A stretch of DNA of 64,000 nucleotides, taken from contig NZ_BLPG01000001.1 of NCBI RefSeq assembly GCF_011764445.1, positions 6,341,001 through 6,405,000 of the forward strand, read 5' to 3'. The first letter of the stretch is position 1. Each line of letters starts with the position of its first letter. The position numbers and the translations under genes are program-made. The notes under the pieces were generated by a model. It saw only the letters and a list, made by a program, of their open reading frames with translations. It ran no database searches and had not been told where the DNA came from. This DNA is from Phytohabitans rumicis. GTDB lineage: Bacteria > Actinomycetota > Actinomycetes > Mycobacteriales > Micromonosporaceae. Positions 1 through 8,616 of the stretch are shown piece after piece.

Positions 1-187
1 GCCAGCACCCCGAGCTCCTCGCCGCCGCGCACCTTGACCGCGCCGACCTCGGTGATGCCGCCGCCGTCGGGGCGCCGCCGGTGGTCTCCAAGTCAAGTAC
101 CACGAAGGTGGTGTCCCGCAGGGAGAGCGCGCCAGGATCGTCGAGCAGCGTGTCAAGGGTGCCCTGGACGTACTCCACACTTGTCAC
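1..187 (-). CDS. DEDDh 3'-5' exonuclease (DnaQ/Pol III epsilon-like), partial, frameshifted
   Basis: N-terminal part of an exonuclease that runs off the left edge. Reading leftwards from GTG at 187 gives about 38 residues ending in VVLDLETTGG, the first DEDD exonuclease motif (Asp-x-Glu, metal binding). The natural continuation (GGGITEVGAVKVRGGEEL) is found only after adding one base in the G-run at 69-72, so the frame is broken there, like other breaks in this window. A TACTGT hexamer (195-200, read on the minus strand) lies just upstream of the GTG, which fits leaderless transcription; GTG at 178 is an alternative. Family knowledge: such proteins proofread DNA or trim nucleic acid 3' ends, some with a C-terminal GIY-YIG domain. 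That part is not visible here. Confidence 0.75.
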   Translation of the reverse strand, partial: MTSVEYVQGTLDTLLDDPGALSLRDTTFVVLDLETTGGAPTAAASPRSARSRCAAARSSGCW

Positions 188-287
188 GCCCGGCACAGTA
201 GGGCTCAGGTATGACACTTGTTTCCGTCCGGAAAAGATCGTCTGCGCAGCGGAGCGGCGATGGGGCAGGTGGTGGGATGCTTGACAG

Positions 288-1694
288 ATGTCAGTACCTG
301 TTCCGCCCGACGACCGCTCGCCTGGCGACGCGGCGCTCGACGGTACTGACTCGTCACACGCTGGGGATTTCGAGCCTTCGTTCGAGCCTTCGTTCGAGCC
401 CGAGCCGGTGCTGCCGGAGCCGGTCCGTCAGCGGGTCGTCGCCCTGACCGCGGCCGCCCTACCTGGCCTTCCCGGCGACGAGCTGCCCGCGCCGCTGCGC
501 CGGGTGGCGAAATTCGCGCCCAACCGGCGGGCCCGGCACGGCGGCCTCATGATCGCCACCCAGCTCGCCGGCGACCCCCTCTTCCGCCAGCGGATCACCA
601 GGCGGGTCCTGGAGGAGGCCGGTGACCTGGGCGCGGCCGTGATCGAGGGGATCTGCCCCGCCGCCGCCGACCCCGTCGAGGTGGCCGCGCTGGCCTACCT
701 TGCCCGGCCGGAAGGCTGGCGTGACCTCGTCGAAGCCGCCGGCGAGGCGGTCCGCGCCGAGGCCGACAGCGCCGCCGTGGCCGACCTGATGCGCGACGCC
801 GAGCACCGGGCCGCCCGCGCCGAGCACGATCGCGCCGTCGCCAAGGTCGAGGCCGAAAAGCTGCGCGACGAGCTGGCCCGGGTCCGCGAGGAGATGGGCC
901 AGCTGCGCGAAGAGGCCCGGCAGGCCACCCGCGCGCTGCGCGAGACCCAGGTGCGCGAGCGCAAGGCCACCGAGATGCTGGCCACCGAGCGGGGCCGGGT
1001 CGCGCGGGCCACCGCCGACCACGACGCGGAGCTTCGCCGGGTACGCGCCAAGCTGGCCGAAGCCGAGGCGCTGGCCGGCAACGCCCGGGCCACCGCCAAG
1101 GAGGCGCGTGCCGTCGACGACGCCCGGCTGTGGCTGCTCCTGGAGACCATCGGCCAGGCCGCCGTCGGGCTGCGCCGCGAGCTGGCCCTGGACCCGGCCG
1201 AGCGGCGCCCGGCAGACTTCGTGGCGGACGCCTTCGCCGACCGGCCCGGCGAGGTGTCCAGCACCCGCGCCCTGGACGCCGACGACCCGGCCCGCCTCGA
1301 CCAGCTCCTCGCCCTGCCGCGCGCCCACCTGGTCGTCGACGGATACAACGTCACCAAACGCGGGTTCGGCGAGATGTCCCTGGAGCAGCAGCGCAAACGC
1401 CTGATCACCGGGCTCGGCGGGATCGCGGCCCAGACCGGCGACGAGATCACGGTGGTCTTCGACGGGGCCGAGCGGGTGCACGGCCTGCCACCCGCCCCGC
1501 GTGGCGTACGCGTACTCTTCTCCCGCAAGGGCGAGACGGCCGACGATCTGATCCGGCGCCTGGTGCGCGCCGAGCCCTCCGGCCGCCCCGTCGTGGTGGT
1601 CTCCTCCGACCGCGAGGTGGCCGACGGCGTCCGCCGGCACGGCGCGTACCCCTTGGGCGCCGACGCCCTCCTCCGCCGCCTCTCCCGCTCCTAA
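288..1694 (+). CDS. NYN (PIN-like) domain RNA-binding protein with central coiled coil
   Basis: 468 residues. An acidic, low-complexity N-terminus is followed by a helical region, then a long charged coiled coil (about 165-270, rich in E, R, A and K), and a C-terminal NYN domain (about 345-465). The NYN domain shows HLVVDGYNV (Asp about 351), VVFDGAE and VVVVSSDREV, which supply the conserved acidic residues of PIN/NYN nuclease folds. Actinobacterial homologues are annotated as NYN domain or RNA-binding proteins; a role in RNA processing or decay is inferred. The gene is transcribed away from the exonuclease gene, with about 100 nt between them. The ATG at 288 is the first start that does not run into that gene's promoter region. 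Confidence 0.85.
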   Translation: MSVPVPPDDRSPGDAALDGTDSSHAGDFEPSFEPSFEPEPVLPEPVRQRVVALTAAALPGLPGDELPAPLRRVAKFAPNRRARHGGLMIATQLAGDPLFRQRITRRVLEEAGDLGAAVIEGICPAAADPVEVAALAYLARPEGWRDLVEAAGEAVRAEADSAAVADLMRDAEHRAARAEHDRAVAKVEAEKLRDELARVREEMGQLREEARQATRALRETQVRERKATEMLATERGRVARATADHDAELRRVRAKLAEAEALAGNARATAKEARAVDDARLWLLLETIGQAAVGLRRELALDPAERRPADFVADAFADRPGEVSSTRALDADDPARLDQLLALPRAHLVVDGYNVTKRGFGEMSLEQQRKRLITGLGGIAAQTGDEITVVFDGAERVHGLPPAPRGVRVLFSRKGETADDLIRRLVRAEPSGRPVVVVSSDREVADGVRRHGAYPLGADALLRRLSRS

Positions 1695-1736
1695 CCGCCC
1701 CGCCGCCGCCTCGCCAGCGCCCCCCTCGCGCCCACC

Positions 1737-1849
1737 CGCGGGCCCCGCGCCGACCGGCGGCCCTCGCGTCGACCCGCGGCCCTCGCGCCGACCCGCGGGC
1801 CCGCGCCGACCGGCGGCCCTCGCGTCGACCCGCGGGCCCCGCGCCGATC
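1737..1849. repeat. Imperfect GC-rich tandem repeat, about six 19-bp units
   Basis: Immediately after the NYN gene, a unit close to CGCGGGCCCCGCGCCGACC alternates with GGCGGCCCTCGCGTCGACC for about six copies. The last unit runs directly into the left arm of the palindromic repeat at 1844. No credible gene is seen in this stretch; open frames across it are low-complexity Arg/Pro/Ala strings. Confidence 0.7.
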
Positions 1850-1944
1850 AAGGACTTTTGCGTCGATCAAGGGCGAATGGTCGTGCTTTGATCTCCGATC
1901 CACGGCCGTTTGCCCTTGATCGGCGGGCAAGTCCTTGATCGACG
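1844..1944. repeat. Dispersed palindromic repeat, copy 1 (complete, both outer arms)
   Basis: A nested inverted repeat. Outer arms read CGATCAAGGAC and GTCCTTGATCG. Inner arms start with GTCGATCAAGGGC and end with GCCCTTGATCG, each continuing through a GGTCGTG/CACGGCC segment around a central CTTTGATCTCCGATC. It shares extended sequence with copies at 2071, 17511, 23119 and 23392. It lies in the non-coding gap downstream of the NYN gene, where it could form a long hairpin. Confidence 0.9.
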
Positions 1945-2070
1945 CGGCCCGCACCCTGCGAGCGCCGTCACGGCGCCGCCCCAAGCGCCGGGCGCCCGCG
2001 CGCACCGCACCGCGCGCGGCGCACCGCGCGGCGCCGCGCGGACGGCGCTGCGTGCCACGCCGGCGCGCAG

Positions 2071-2173
2071 CGTCGATCAAGGATTTCTGCGTCGATCAAG
2101 GGCGAATGGTCGTGCTTTGATATCCGATCCACGGCCGTATGCCCTTGATCGACGGAAAAGTCCTTGATCGACG
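2071..2173. repeat. Dispersed palindromic repeat, copy 2 (complete)
   Basis: Same architecture as copy 1, in the same gap 127 bases later and in the same orientation. The inner arm GTCGATCAAGGGC, the centre CTTTGATATCCGATC and the closing GCCCTTGATCGAC are present, flanked by outer arms GTCGATCAAGGA and TCCTTGATCGACG. The bases between copies 1 and 2 are GC-rich and show no gene. Confidence 0.9.
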
Positions 2174-2246
2174 CGGGGCGCCGCGGGCCGGCGCTGCGGG
2201 GCGGCGGTGTGCGCCTGCGGGTCGGTGCGGCGGGCGAGGGCGGGTT

Positions 2247-2269
2247 TTGTCGTACCCCTGTTCTAGCGT
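2247..2269 (+). promoter_or_regulatory. Candidate DNA-damage-type promoter (TTGTC...TAGCGT)
   Basis: TTGTCG is followed, after the spacing typical of actinobacterial RecA-NDp/PafBC promoters, by a -10 hexamer TAGCGT (2264-2269). The predicted start lies about 45 bases upstream of the ATG at 2320. The TTGTC and TAnnnT parts and their 23-nt span match what is known of PafBC-dependent promoters; the inner GTG part does not match. Regulation is inferred. Confidence 0.4.
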
Positions 2270-2319
2270 CTATGTCACAGACGGTGGCCGTGCCGCCGCA
2301 CTTTGAGGAGGGTCGACGC

Positions 2320-2547
2320 ATGCTGATCGACTGTGACCGTTGCGCCGTCCGTGGTGACGCCTGCCGCGGATGCCTGGTGACAGCCCTGCTCGACGCGCCA
2401 CCCCAGCACGGTCAGCTCACCGCGGACGAGCGGCGGGCCATCGAGGTTTTCGGCCGGGCCGGGTTCGATGTGGAGGTGATCGCGGAGTCGGAGCGTCCGC
2501 GGCTGCGGCTCATGCCGGGTGGACGGCGGCGCCGCCACGTGGCATAA
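2320..2547 (+). CDS. Small Cys-rich (zinc-ribbon-like) protein, 75 aa
   Basis: I chose ATG 2320 because GAGGAGG lies about 9 bases upstream; longer versions would run into the palindromic repeat. The protein begins MLIDCDRC and has four cysteines spaced CxxC-x6-CxxC (residues 5, 8, 15, 18), a plausible zinc knuckle, then a helical region and an Arg-rich C-terminus. Homologues of this type are conserved hypothetical proteins in actinomycetes. It lies 18 bases upstream of the M48 protease gene and probably shares its transcript. The function is unknown; a regulatory or nucleic-acid-binding role would be a guess. Confidence 0.75.
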   Translation: MLIDCDRCAVRGDACRGCLVTALLDAPPQHGQLTADERRAIEVFGRAGFDVEVIAESERPRLRLMPGGRRRRHVA

Positions 2548-2565
2548 GCACTACGATCTGCACGC

Positions 2566-3822
2566 ATGACCCCTAGGCTCTGGGCGGCCGTGGCGCTGGG
2601 CGGCCTCGTCGTCGCGCTGTTGGTCGCGGCGGCGGTGCTGGTGCCGTGGCACCGCCCGCCCGCACCGCGCGCCGATCAGCTCGCCGCCCTGCGCGATCTG
2701 CCAGCCCAGCAGGTCAGCCGGGGGCGGGCGTTCCACTCGGCGCTGCGCCCGGGGTCGTACGGCGGGCTGCTGGTCGGCCTGGCGGTGGCGCTGGTGCTCG
2801 GCCTCACCCCGCTCGGCAGCAAGCTGGTGACGTCGGTGGGCAAGCCGTTCGGGGACCACTGGGTGGCGCGCGCGGTGCTCGGCGGGCTGGCCGTGGTGCT
2901 GGTCGCCGAGCTGGTCACGTTGCCGTTCGCCGCGTGGCGGCACACGATCCTGGTGCGCTATGGGCTCTCCACCCAGACCTGGGGCGGGTGGGCGGTCGAC
3001 GTGCTCAAGTCGTACGCGGTGAGCGCCGTCATCGCGGCGGTCGCGCTGCTCGGCTTCTACACGGTGACGAGGCTCGCACCGCGGTGGTGGTGGGCGTTCG
3101 GCGCGGCGGGTGCGGCCGCTCTGGTCGTCCTGCTGTCGTTCATCGTGCCGGTGCTCGTCGAGCCGGTGTTCAACAAGTTCACGCCGATGGAGCCCGGTCC
3201 GCTGCGCACCGAGCTGATGAGCCTCGCCGAGCGCGACGGCGTACCGGTCCGCGACGTGCTGGTCGCGGACGCGTCCCGGCGCACGCGGGCGGTCAACGCG
3301 TACGTCTCGGGCCTGGGCCCCACCCGCCGCATCGTCGTGTACGACACGCTGCTGCGCGAGGCGCCGCCCGCCGAGGTGGCCAGCGTGGTCGCGCACGAGT
3401 TGGGGCACGCCAAGGACCGCGACGTCTTCACCGGCACGCTGATCGGCGCGCTGGGAGCCGCGGCCGCGGTGGTGGCGCTCTACCTGCTCGGCGGGTGGGG
3501 CTGGCTGCTGCGCGCCGCCGGGGTCGACTCGATGGGTGAGCCGCGGGCGCTCGCGCTGATGATCGCGGTGGTGAGCGTGGTGGGTCTGCTCTCGTCCCCG
3601 GTGCAGAGCCTGGTGTCCCGCCGGGTGGAGGCGCGGGCGGACGCGCACGCGCTCACGCTGACCGGCGACCCGGCGACGTTCGAGGCGATGCAGCGCCGGC
3701 TGTCCACTGTGAACCTCGGCGACCCTGACCCGCCCCGGTGGGAGTACCTGTACTCGGCGTCGCACCCGTCCACGGTGGAGCGGATGGCGGCCGCCCGCGC
3801 GTACGCCCGCGGGGCACGATGA
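2566..3822 (+). CDS. M48-family membrane zinc metalloprotease (Ste24/HtpX-like)
   Basis: 418 residues with an N-terminal signal-anchor and several membrane helices (about 5-25, 65-90, 105-125, 145-165, 180-200), then a protease domain. The zinc site VVAHELGHAKDRD (HELGH at about 277-281) and the downstream glutamate in RRVEARADAHAL (about 355) match the M48 catalytic set. Two further hydrophobic segments lie between them. Length and layout fit Ste24/CAAX-type M48A proteins more than short HtpX. It probably degrades or processes membrane proteins. Its last codons overlap the start of the mannosyltransferase gene (ATGA), so the two are translationally coupled. Confidence 0.9.
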   Translation: MTPRLWAAVALGGLVVALLVAAAVLVPWHRPPAPRADQLAALRDLPAQQVSRGRAFHSALRPGSYGGLLVGLAVALVLGLTPLGSKLVTSVGKPFGDHWVARAVLGGLAVVLVAELVTLPFAAWRHTILVRYGLSTQTWGGWAVDVLKSYAVSAVIAAVALLGFYTVTRLAPRWWWAFGAAGAAALVVLLSFIVPVLVEPVFNKFTPMEPGPLRTELMSLAERDGVPVRDVLVADASRRTRAVNAYVSGLGPTRRIVVYDTLLREAPPAEVASVVAHELGHAKDRDVFTGTLIGALGAAAAVVALYLLGGWGWLLRAAGVDSMGEPRALALMIAVVSVVGLLSSPVQSLVSRRVEARADAHALTLTGDPATFEAMQRRLSTVNLGDPDPPRWEYLYSASHPSTVERMAAARAYARGAR

Positions 3823-4936
3823 CCACCCTCCTGGTCACGAACGACTTTCCGCCGCGCCCCGGTGGCATCCAGTCGTTCGTGCACAACCTGGCCCTGCGGC
3901 AGCCGCCCGCGTCGCTGGTGGTCTACGCGTCCACCTGGAAGGGTGCGGCGAAGTTCGACGCCGACCAGCCGTTCGAGGTGGTCCGGGAACCCACAAAAGT
4001 GCTCCTGCCCACCCCACGGGCGGCTCGACGGTCGGCCGAGCTGGCCCGGGCGTACGGCTGCGAGGCGGTCTGGTTCGGTGCCGCCGCTCCGCTCGGCCTG
4101 CTCGCCGACGGGCTGCGCCGGCGTACCGGCATCGAGCGTGCCGTGGCGCAGACCCACGGCCACGAGGTCGGCTGGGCGGCGCTGCCGGGCGCGCGAGGGC
4201 TGCTGCGCCGGATCGGTCGCGGTGCCGACGTGGTCACCTACCTGGGGAGTACACCCGGGTACGGCTGGACCGCGCCCTGCACGGGCTGACCGATCTGCGC
4301 CGGCTGGCCCCGGGTGTCGACGTCGACGCGTACCACCCGGGGGTGGACGGCAGCGAGATCCGCGCGCGCCACGGCCTGGCCGACCGCCCGGTGGTGGTCT
4401 GCGTGTCGCGGCTGGTCCCGCGCAAGGGCCAGGACGCGCTGATCCGGGCGATGCCGGCGGTCCGGCGCCGGGTGCCCGACGCCGCCCTGCTGATCGTCGG
4501 CGGCGGCCCGCACCGGTCCACATTGGAACGGCTGGCCGGGCCGGTCGACGGCGTGGTGTTTACCGGGTCGGTGCCGGCGGCCGAGTTGCCGGCGCACTAC
4601 GCGGCCGGTGACGTGTTCGCGATGCCGTGCCGTACGCGCAACCGAGGGCTCGACGTCGAGGGGCTCGGCATCGTCTACCTGGAGGCGTCGGCCACCGGGC
4701 TGCCGGTGGTCGCCGGCGACTCGGGCGGCGCCCCGGACGCTGTGCGCGAGGGCGAGACCGGGTACGTCGTCAGCGGGCGGGACGTCGAGCAGATCGCCGA
4801 TCGGGTGGCCACGCTCCTGTCCGACCGCGAGCTGGCGAGCCGGATGGGCGCCGCCGGCCGTGCCTGGGTGGAGCGCGAGTGGCGCTGGGACACGCAAGCC
4901 GACCGGATGGCGGCTCTATTGAGTGGCACACCATAA
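3819..4936 (+). CDS. pimB: GT4 glycosyltransferase, PimB-like mannosyltransferase (apparent frameshift)
   Basis: The N-terminal part starts MTTLLVTNDFPPRPGGIQSF, the nucleotide-sugar binding start typical of PimB-type GT4 enzymes. The frame breaks in the G-run at 4244-4247: adding one G restores YLGEYTRVRL and joins the second half. That half carries PVVVCVSRLVPRKGQD, the GGGP loop and the GT4 signature EGLGIVYLEASATGLPVVAG, ending in TGYVV...EREWRWD. A restored protein of about 372 residues has normal family length. In mycobacteria and relatives PimB' adds the second mannose to phosphatidylinositol mannosides using GDP-mannose at the inner membrane. Overlap with the M48 gene supports envelope work. 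The symbol is by family resemblance; other GT4 donors remain possible. Confidence 0.75.
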
Positions 4937-4977
4937 ACGCGTAGACCCATCGGCCGCGCTGCCGTACCAAGGAATGC

Positions 4978-6873
4978 ATGGAACCGGCAGACGACGAGCT
5001 GAAGGTCCCGTACTGGTTGACGGCTACCGCAGAAGCCGCCAATGCCACATTTTGGCGGATGCTGCGCCGCCTACCGCATCTGCTCGCCCAGGCATGGCGG
5101 CTGGCGTGGCGGGCGAGTCCGCGCAACACCCTGGCCGTCGTCGGGTTCGAGCTGGCCGCGGGCGTGGCCAGCGCCGTCGGGCTGGTCAGCGTCGTCGGGG
5201 TGCTCGACGGGCTGCTGCGGGCCGGCCCGACGCCCGACCGGATCCGCGCCGCCGTACCGTCGCTGCTGCTCATGGTCGGGGCGACGGCGCTGCACACGCT
5301 GCTGCGCTCGGTGGCGACCGGGGCGCAGGGCCGGCTGTCGCCGCAGGTGAGCCAGACCGCGGAGATGGAGCTGCTGGATCTGACGACGCGGGTGGATCTG
5401 GCCACGTTCGACGATCCGGACTGGCGGGACGCGATGCAGCGGGCCCGCGACCGGGGCATCGACGCGGCGCAGCGGGTGGTCGACCACGGCATCGAGCTGG
5501 GCACCAACCTCGTGGGGCTGGTCGCGGCCGGCAGCGTGCTCGCGGTGCTGCATCCGGTGCTGCTGCCGCTGCTGGTCCTGGCGGTGCTGCCGACCGGGTG
5601 GGCGGCGGTGCGTTCGGCGCGGTTGGGCTACCGCCAGCAGCTGCGGCTGGTCGCGGTGTGGCGTCGCAAGTGGATGCTGTCGGACCTGCTCGCCGACCGC
5701 GAGCCGGCCCCGGAGGTCCGAGCCTTCACGGTACGGCGGTACCTGCTCGCCGAGGTGGCCCGGCTGCTGGACGTGGCGACCGGGGAGTACATGAAGGTGT
5801 CCACGCGGCAGGTGCGCACCAACCTGTTCGGCGCGGCGCTGGGCGGCGTGGCGACCGGCATGACGTACGCGGCGCTCATCGGGCTGCTCGTCACCGGCCG
5901 GATGGAGCTGGCCGTCGGCGGCGCGGCGGCGTACGCGATCAGCACCGGCATCGGCAAGCTCACCCAGCTCGCGTTCACCATCAACCACATCTACGAGCAG
6001 GGCCTGTACTTCAGCGACTACGAGGGTTTCTGCGCCCTCGCCCGCGAGCGGGCCGAGCCGGTGCCGGCCGCCCGTGCCCCGCTCGGCCCGGAGCTGATCG
6101 AGCTGCGCGGCGTCACGTTCGCGTACCCGGGTGCGGATCGTCCCGCGGTGCGCGACGTCACGCTGCGCCTGCGCCGCGGCGAGACCATCGCCCTGGTCGG
6201 CGAGAACGGCTCCGGCAAGTCGACGCTCGCCCGGCTGCTCGCCGGCCTCTACCACCCGGACCACGGCGCGGTCGCGTGGGACGGCGTCGACCTCGCCGGC
6301 GTCGACCCGGTCAGCGTCCGCGACCAGGTCGCGGTCGTCATGCAGGAGCCCACCCGGTGGCCGCTGTCCGCGCGCGACAACATCACCATCGGCCGGTACG
6401 AGCGACCGGCGCCCCAGCCCGACGTCGAGGTGGCCGCGCGGCAGGGCGACGCGCACGACTTCATCGTCGAGCTGACCCGCGGGTACGACACACTCCTGTC
6501 CCGCCACTTCACCGACGGCGCGGACCTGTCCGGCGGGCAGTGGCAGCGGCTGGCGGTCAGCCGGGCGTTCTTCCGCGACGCGGCGCTGCTCATCTGCGAC
6601 GAGCCGACCGCCAACCTGGACGCCCGCGCCGAGCACGACGTCTACGTGCGCCTGCGTGAGCTGGCCGCCGGCCGTACCGTCGTGCTGATCACCCACCGGC
6701 TGGCCAGCGTGCGCGAGGCCGACCGCATCTACGTGCTCGACCACGGCGCGGTGACCGAGGAGGGCGGGCACGTCGAGCTGATGGCGCTGGGCGGCACGTA
6801 CGCGACCCTGTTCACCCTGCAGGCCAGCGCCTACCAGGAGCAGCCTGGGCTAGAGGAGGGCGTCGACGTGTGA
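4978..6873 (+). CDS. ABC exporter, fused membrane and ATPase domains
   Basis: 631 residues: about 60 cytosolic residues, six membrane helices in the first 340 (ABC exporter fold), then an ATPase domain. Walker A is GENGSGKST (about 408), the Q-loop is VVMQEP, the signature is LSGGQWQR (about 516), Walker B is ALLICDEP (about 535) and the H-loop is ITHR (about 571). It is a half-transporter and would work as a homodimer. The ATG at 4978 has AAGGAA upstream. The substrate is unknown; relatives include lipid, peptide and drug exporters. The final 24 bases overlap the 3' end of the convergent GGDEF-EAL gene. Confidence 0.9.
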   Translation: MEPADDELKVPYWLTATAEAANATFWRMLRRLPHLLAQAWRLAWRASPRNTLAVVGFELAAGVASAVGLVSVVGVLDGLLRAGPTPDRIRAAVPSLLLMVGATALHTLLRSVATGAQGRLSPQVSQTAEMELLDLTTRVDLATFDDPDWRDAMQRARDRGIDAAQRVVDHGIELGTNLVGLVAAGSVLAVLHPVLLPLLVLAVLPTGWAAVRSARLGYRQQLRLVAVWRRKWMLSDLLADREPAPEVRAFTVRRYLLAEVARLLDVATGEYMKVSTRQVRTNLFGAALGGVATGMTYAALIGLLVTGRMELAVGGAAAYAISTGIGKLTQLAFTINHIYEQGLYFSDYEGFCALARERAEPVPAARAPLGPELIELRGVTFAYPGADRPAVRDVTLRLRRGETIALVGENGSGKSTLARLLAGLYHPDHGAVAWDGVDLAGVDPVSVRDQVAVVMQEPTRWPLSARDNITIGRYERPAPQPDVEVAARQGDAHDFIVELTRGYDTLLSRHFTDGADLSGGQWQRLAVSRAFFRDAALLICDEPTANLDARAEHDVYVRLRELAAGRTVVLITHRLASVREADRIYVLDHGAVTEEGGHVELMALGGTYATLFTLQASAYQEQPGLEEGVDV

Positions 6874-8616
6874 TGCCGGGTTGGGCTGGCCGAAGTGCCA
6901 CCCCTGCGCGGCGTCGCACCCGATGGCCCGCAGCCGGTCGGCCTGCGCGGCGGTCTCCACGCCCTCGGCGGTGACCGTGAGGTCGAGCGTGTGGGCCAGC
7001 GACACGAGCGTGGCCAGGATGCGCTCGTCGGTGATGCTCGCCGGGTCGGCGGCCGGGGCGCGCAGCCCTTCCACGAACGATCCGGCCACCTTGAGCTCGC
7101 ACACCGGCAGCGACCGCAGGTACGCCAGGTTGGAGTACCCGGTGCCGAAGTCGTCGATGGCGATCCGCACCCCGAGGTCGGCCAGCGAGCGCAGGTTGTG
7201 CACGGACTCGTCGGCGCTGTTCATCATCGCGCTCTCGGTGATCTCCAGCTGGAGCCGGTCGGGCGGCAGACTGTAGCGTTCGAGGATCGTGGTGACCTCG
7301 TCGACCAGCCCCGGCCCGCGCACCTGCCGTACGGCGAGGTTGACGCTCACGAACGGCGCCTGCGGGCTCAGGTCGATCCAGCGGCGGGCCTGGCGGCACG
7401 CCTCGGCGAGCACCCAGCCGCCCAGCCGTACGATCATGCCGGTCTCCTCGGCCAGCCCGATGAACCGGTCCGGCCGCAGCACGCCCAGCTTCGGGTGGCG
7501 CCAGCGGACGAGCGCCTCGACGCCGAGCAGCGATCCGTCGGAGAGCGAGACGAGCGGCTGGTAGTCCAGGCAGAACTCGCCCCGGTCCAGCGCGTCGGGC
7601 ATCGCGGACGACAGCGCGTACCGGGTGAGCTCGCGCTCGTTGCGTTCGGAGTCGAAGAGGGCCCAGCGGCCCTTGCCGGCGGTCTTGGCCCAGTGCAGCG
7701 TGATGTCCGCGGCCCGCATCACGTCGCTCGGCGTGGTGCCCTCGACCGGGCGCTCGACGATGCCGATGCTCGCCGAGACGCGGAGGTCCTGACCCTCCAC
7801 GGTGGTCGGTTCGCCGATGGCGGCGAGCGCCGCGTCGGCCACCTTGAGCGCGTCGTCGGTGCACGTGGTGTCCTCGACCAGGATCACGAACTCGTCGCCG
7901 CCCATCCGCGCGACGAGGTGGCCGCCGACCCCGCGGCGGAGCTTGTCGGCGACCGCCACCAGGAGCATGTCGCCGACGTGGTGGCCGAGCGTGTCGTTGA
8001 TCATCTTGAAGCCGTCGAGGTCGAGGAAGCACACCCCGATGCGCCGGTCCGCGGAGCTGCCGCGGGTGAAGGCGGCCCCGAGGCGTTCCGTGAAGAGGGT
8101 GCGGTTGGGCAGGTCGGTGAGCGGGTCGTGGGTGGCCTGATGCCGGAACCGCGCCTCGCTCTCCCGCAGCGCCTGCTCGGCCTGCTCCCGGGCGACCATC
8201 GCGGCCCGCCGGATCGACTCCTGCTCGTCGAGGGTGCGGTCGCGCAGGGCGCGGGCGTACCCGATCGCGACCGTGCCGAGCAGCCGGCCCATCCGGTCGC
8301 GCATGTCGTCGCCGGACAGGCCCAGGTCGCGCAGCAGGCGCAGGTCGATGACCTCGATCGTGCGGCCCAGCCCTTCGGCGGACGCGATGTGGGCGGCGAC
8401 CAGGTCGGCGCCGATCTGGTAGCCGCGGCGCAGGCTGAACGGCTCGGCGTACAGCGCCTCGACCAGGCGGAGGGTCAGGCCATCCAGGAAGCTCTCCAAC
8501 TCGGCCTGGGTCACCGGCATGTAGCTGGTGCCGGCGACCGCCTTGGCCCAGGCGCGGGCGAAGACAGCCAGGCCCGGCCCGTACGCGACGGGAACCGTGA
8601 CGTGCGGCTCGCCCAT
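6850..8616 (-). CDS. GGDEF-EAL protein (c-di-GMP cyclase/phosphodiesterase)
   Basis: 588 residues: about 150 N-terminal helical residues with no recognised sensor domain, then GGDEF (MGGDEF at about 237) and EAL (GVEALVRW at about 365) domains. GGDEF residues are intact, but the product-inhibition RxxD upstream of it is replaced by VGGH, so feedback inhibition is not expected. The EAL domain keeps the metal and catalytic set: SVNLAVRQ, LEITES, IDDFGTGYS, the Lys of ELKVAGSF and EGVET. Both activities are therefore possible. The start overlaps the methyltransferase stop (TGATG), which implies coupled translation. GTG 8619 is an alternative start. Confidence 0.9.
   Translation of the reverse strand: MGEPHVTVPVAYGPGLAVFARAWAKAVAGTSYMPVTQAELESFLDGLTLRLVEALYAEPFSLRRGYQIGADLVAAHIASAEGLGRTIEVIDLRLLRDLGLSGDDMRDRMGRLLGTVAIGYARALRDRTLDEQESIRRAAMVAREQAEQALRESEARFRHQATHDPLTDLPNRTLFTERLGAAFTRGSSADRRIGVCFLDLDGFKMINDTLGHHVGDMLLVAVADKLRRGVGGHLVARMGGDEFVILVEDTTCTDDALKVADAALAAIGEPTTVEGQDLRVSASIGIVERPVEGTTPSDVMRAADITLHWAKTAGKGRWALFDSERNERELTRYALSSAMPDALDRGEFCLDYQPLVSLSDGSLLGVEALVRWRHPKLGVLRPDRFIGLAEETGMIVRLGGWVLAEACRQARRWIDLSPQAPFVSVNLAVRQVRGPGLVDEVTTILERYSLPPDRLQLEITESAMMNSADESVHNLRSLADLGVRIAIDDFGTGYSNLAYLRSLPVCELKVAGSFVEGLRAPAADPASITDERILATLVSLAHTLDLTVTAEGVETAAQADRLRAIGCDAAQGWHFGQPNPASHVDALL

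Noticed and set aside
459-1640. Long minus-strand open frame opposite the NYN gene
   Set aside because: Composition is Gly/Ala/Val/His-rich without domain motifs and mirrors the codon bias of the plus-strand gene; typical antisense shadow in high-GC DNA.
2551-3765. Minus-strand 404-codon frame opposite the M48 protease
   Set aside because: Arg/His/Gln-rich low-complexity translation; the plus strand has a clear HELGH protease.
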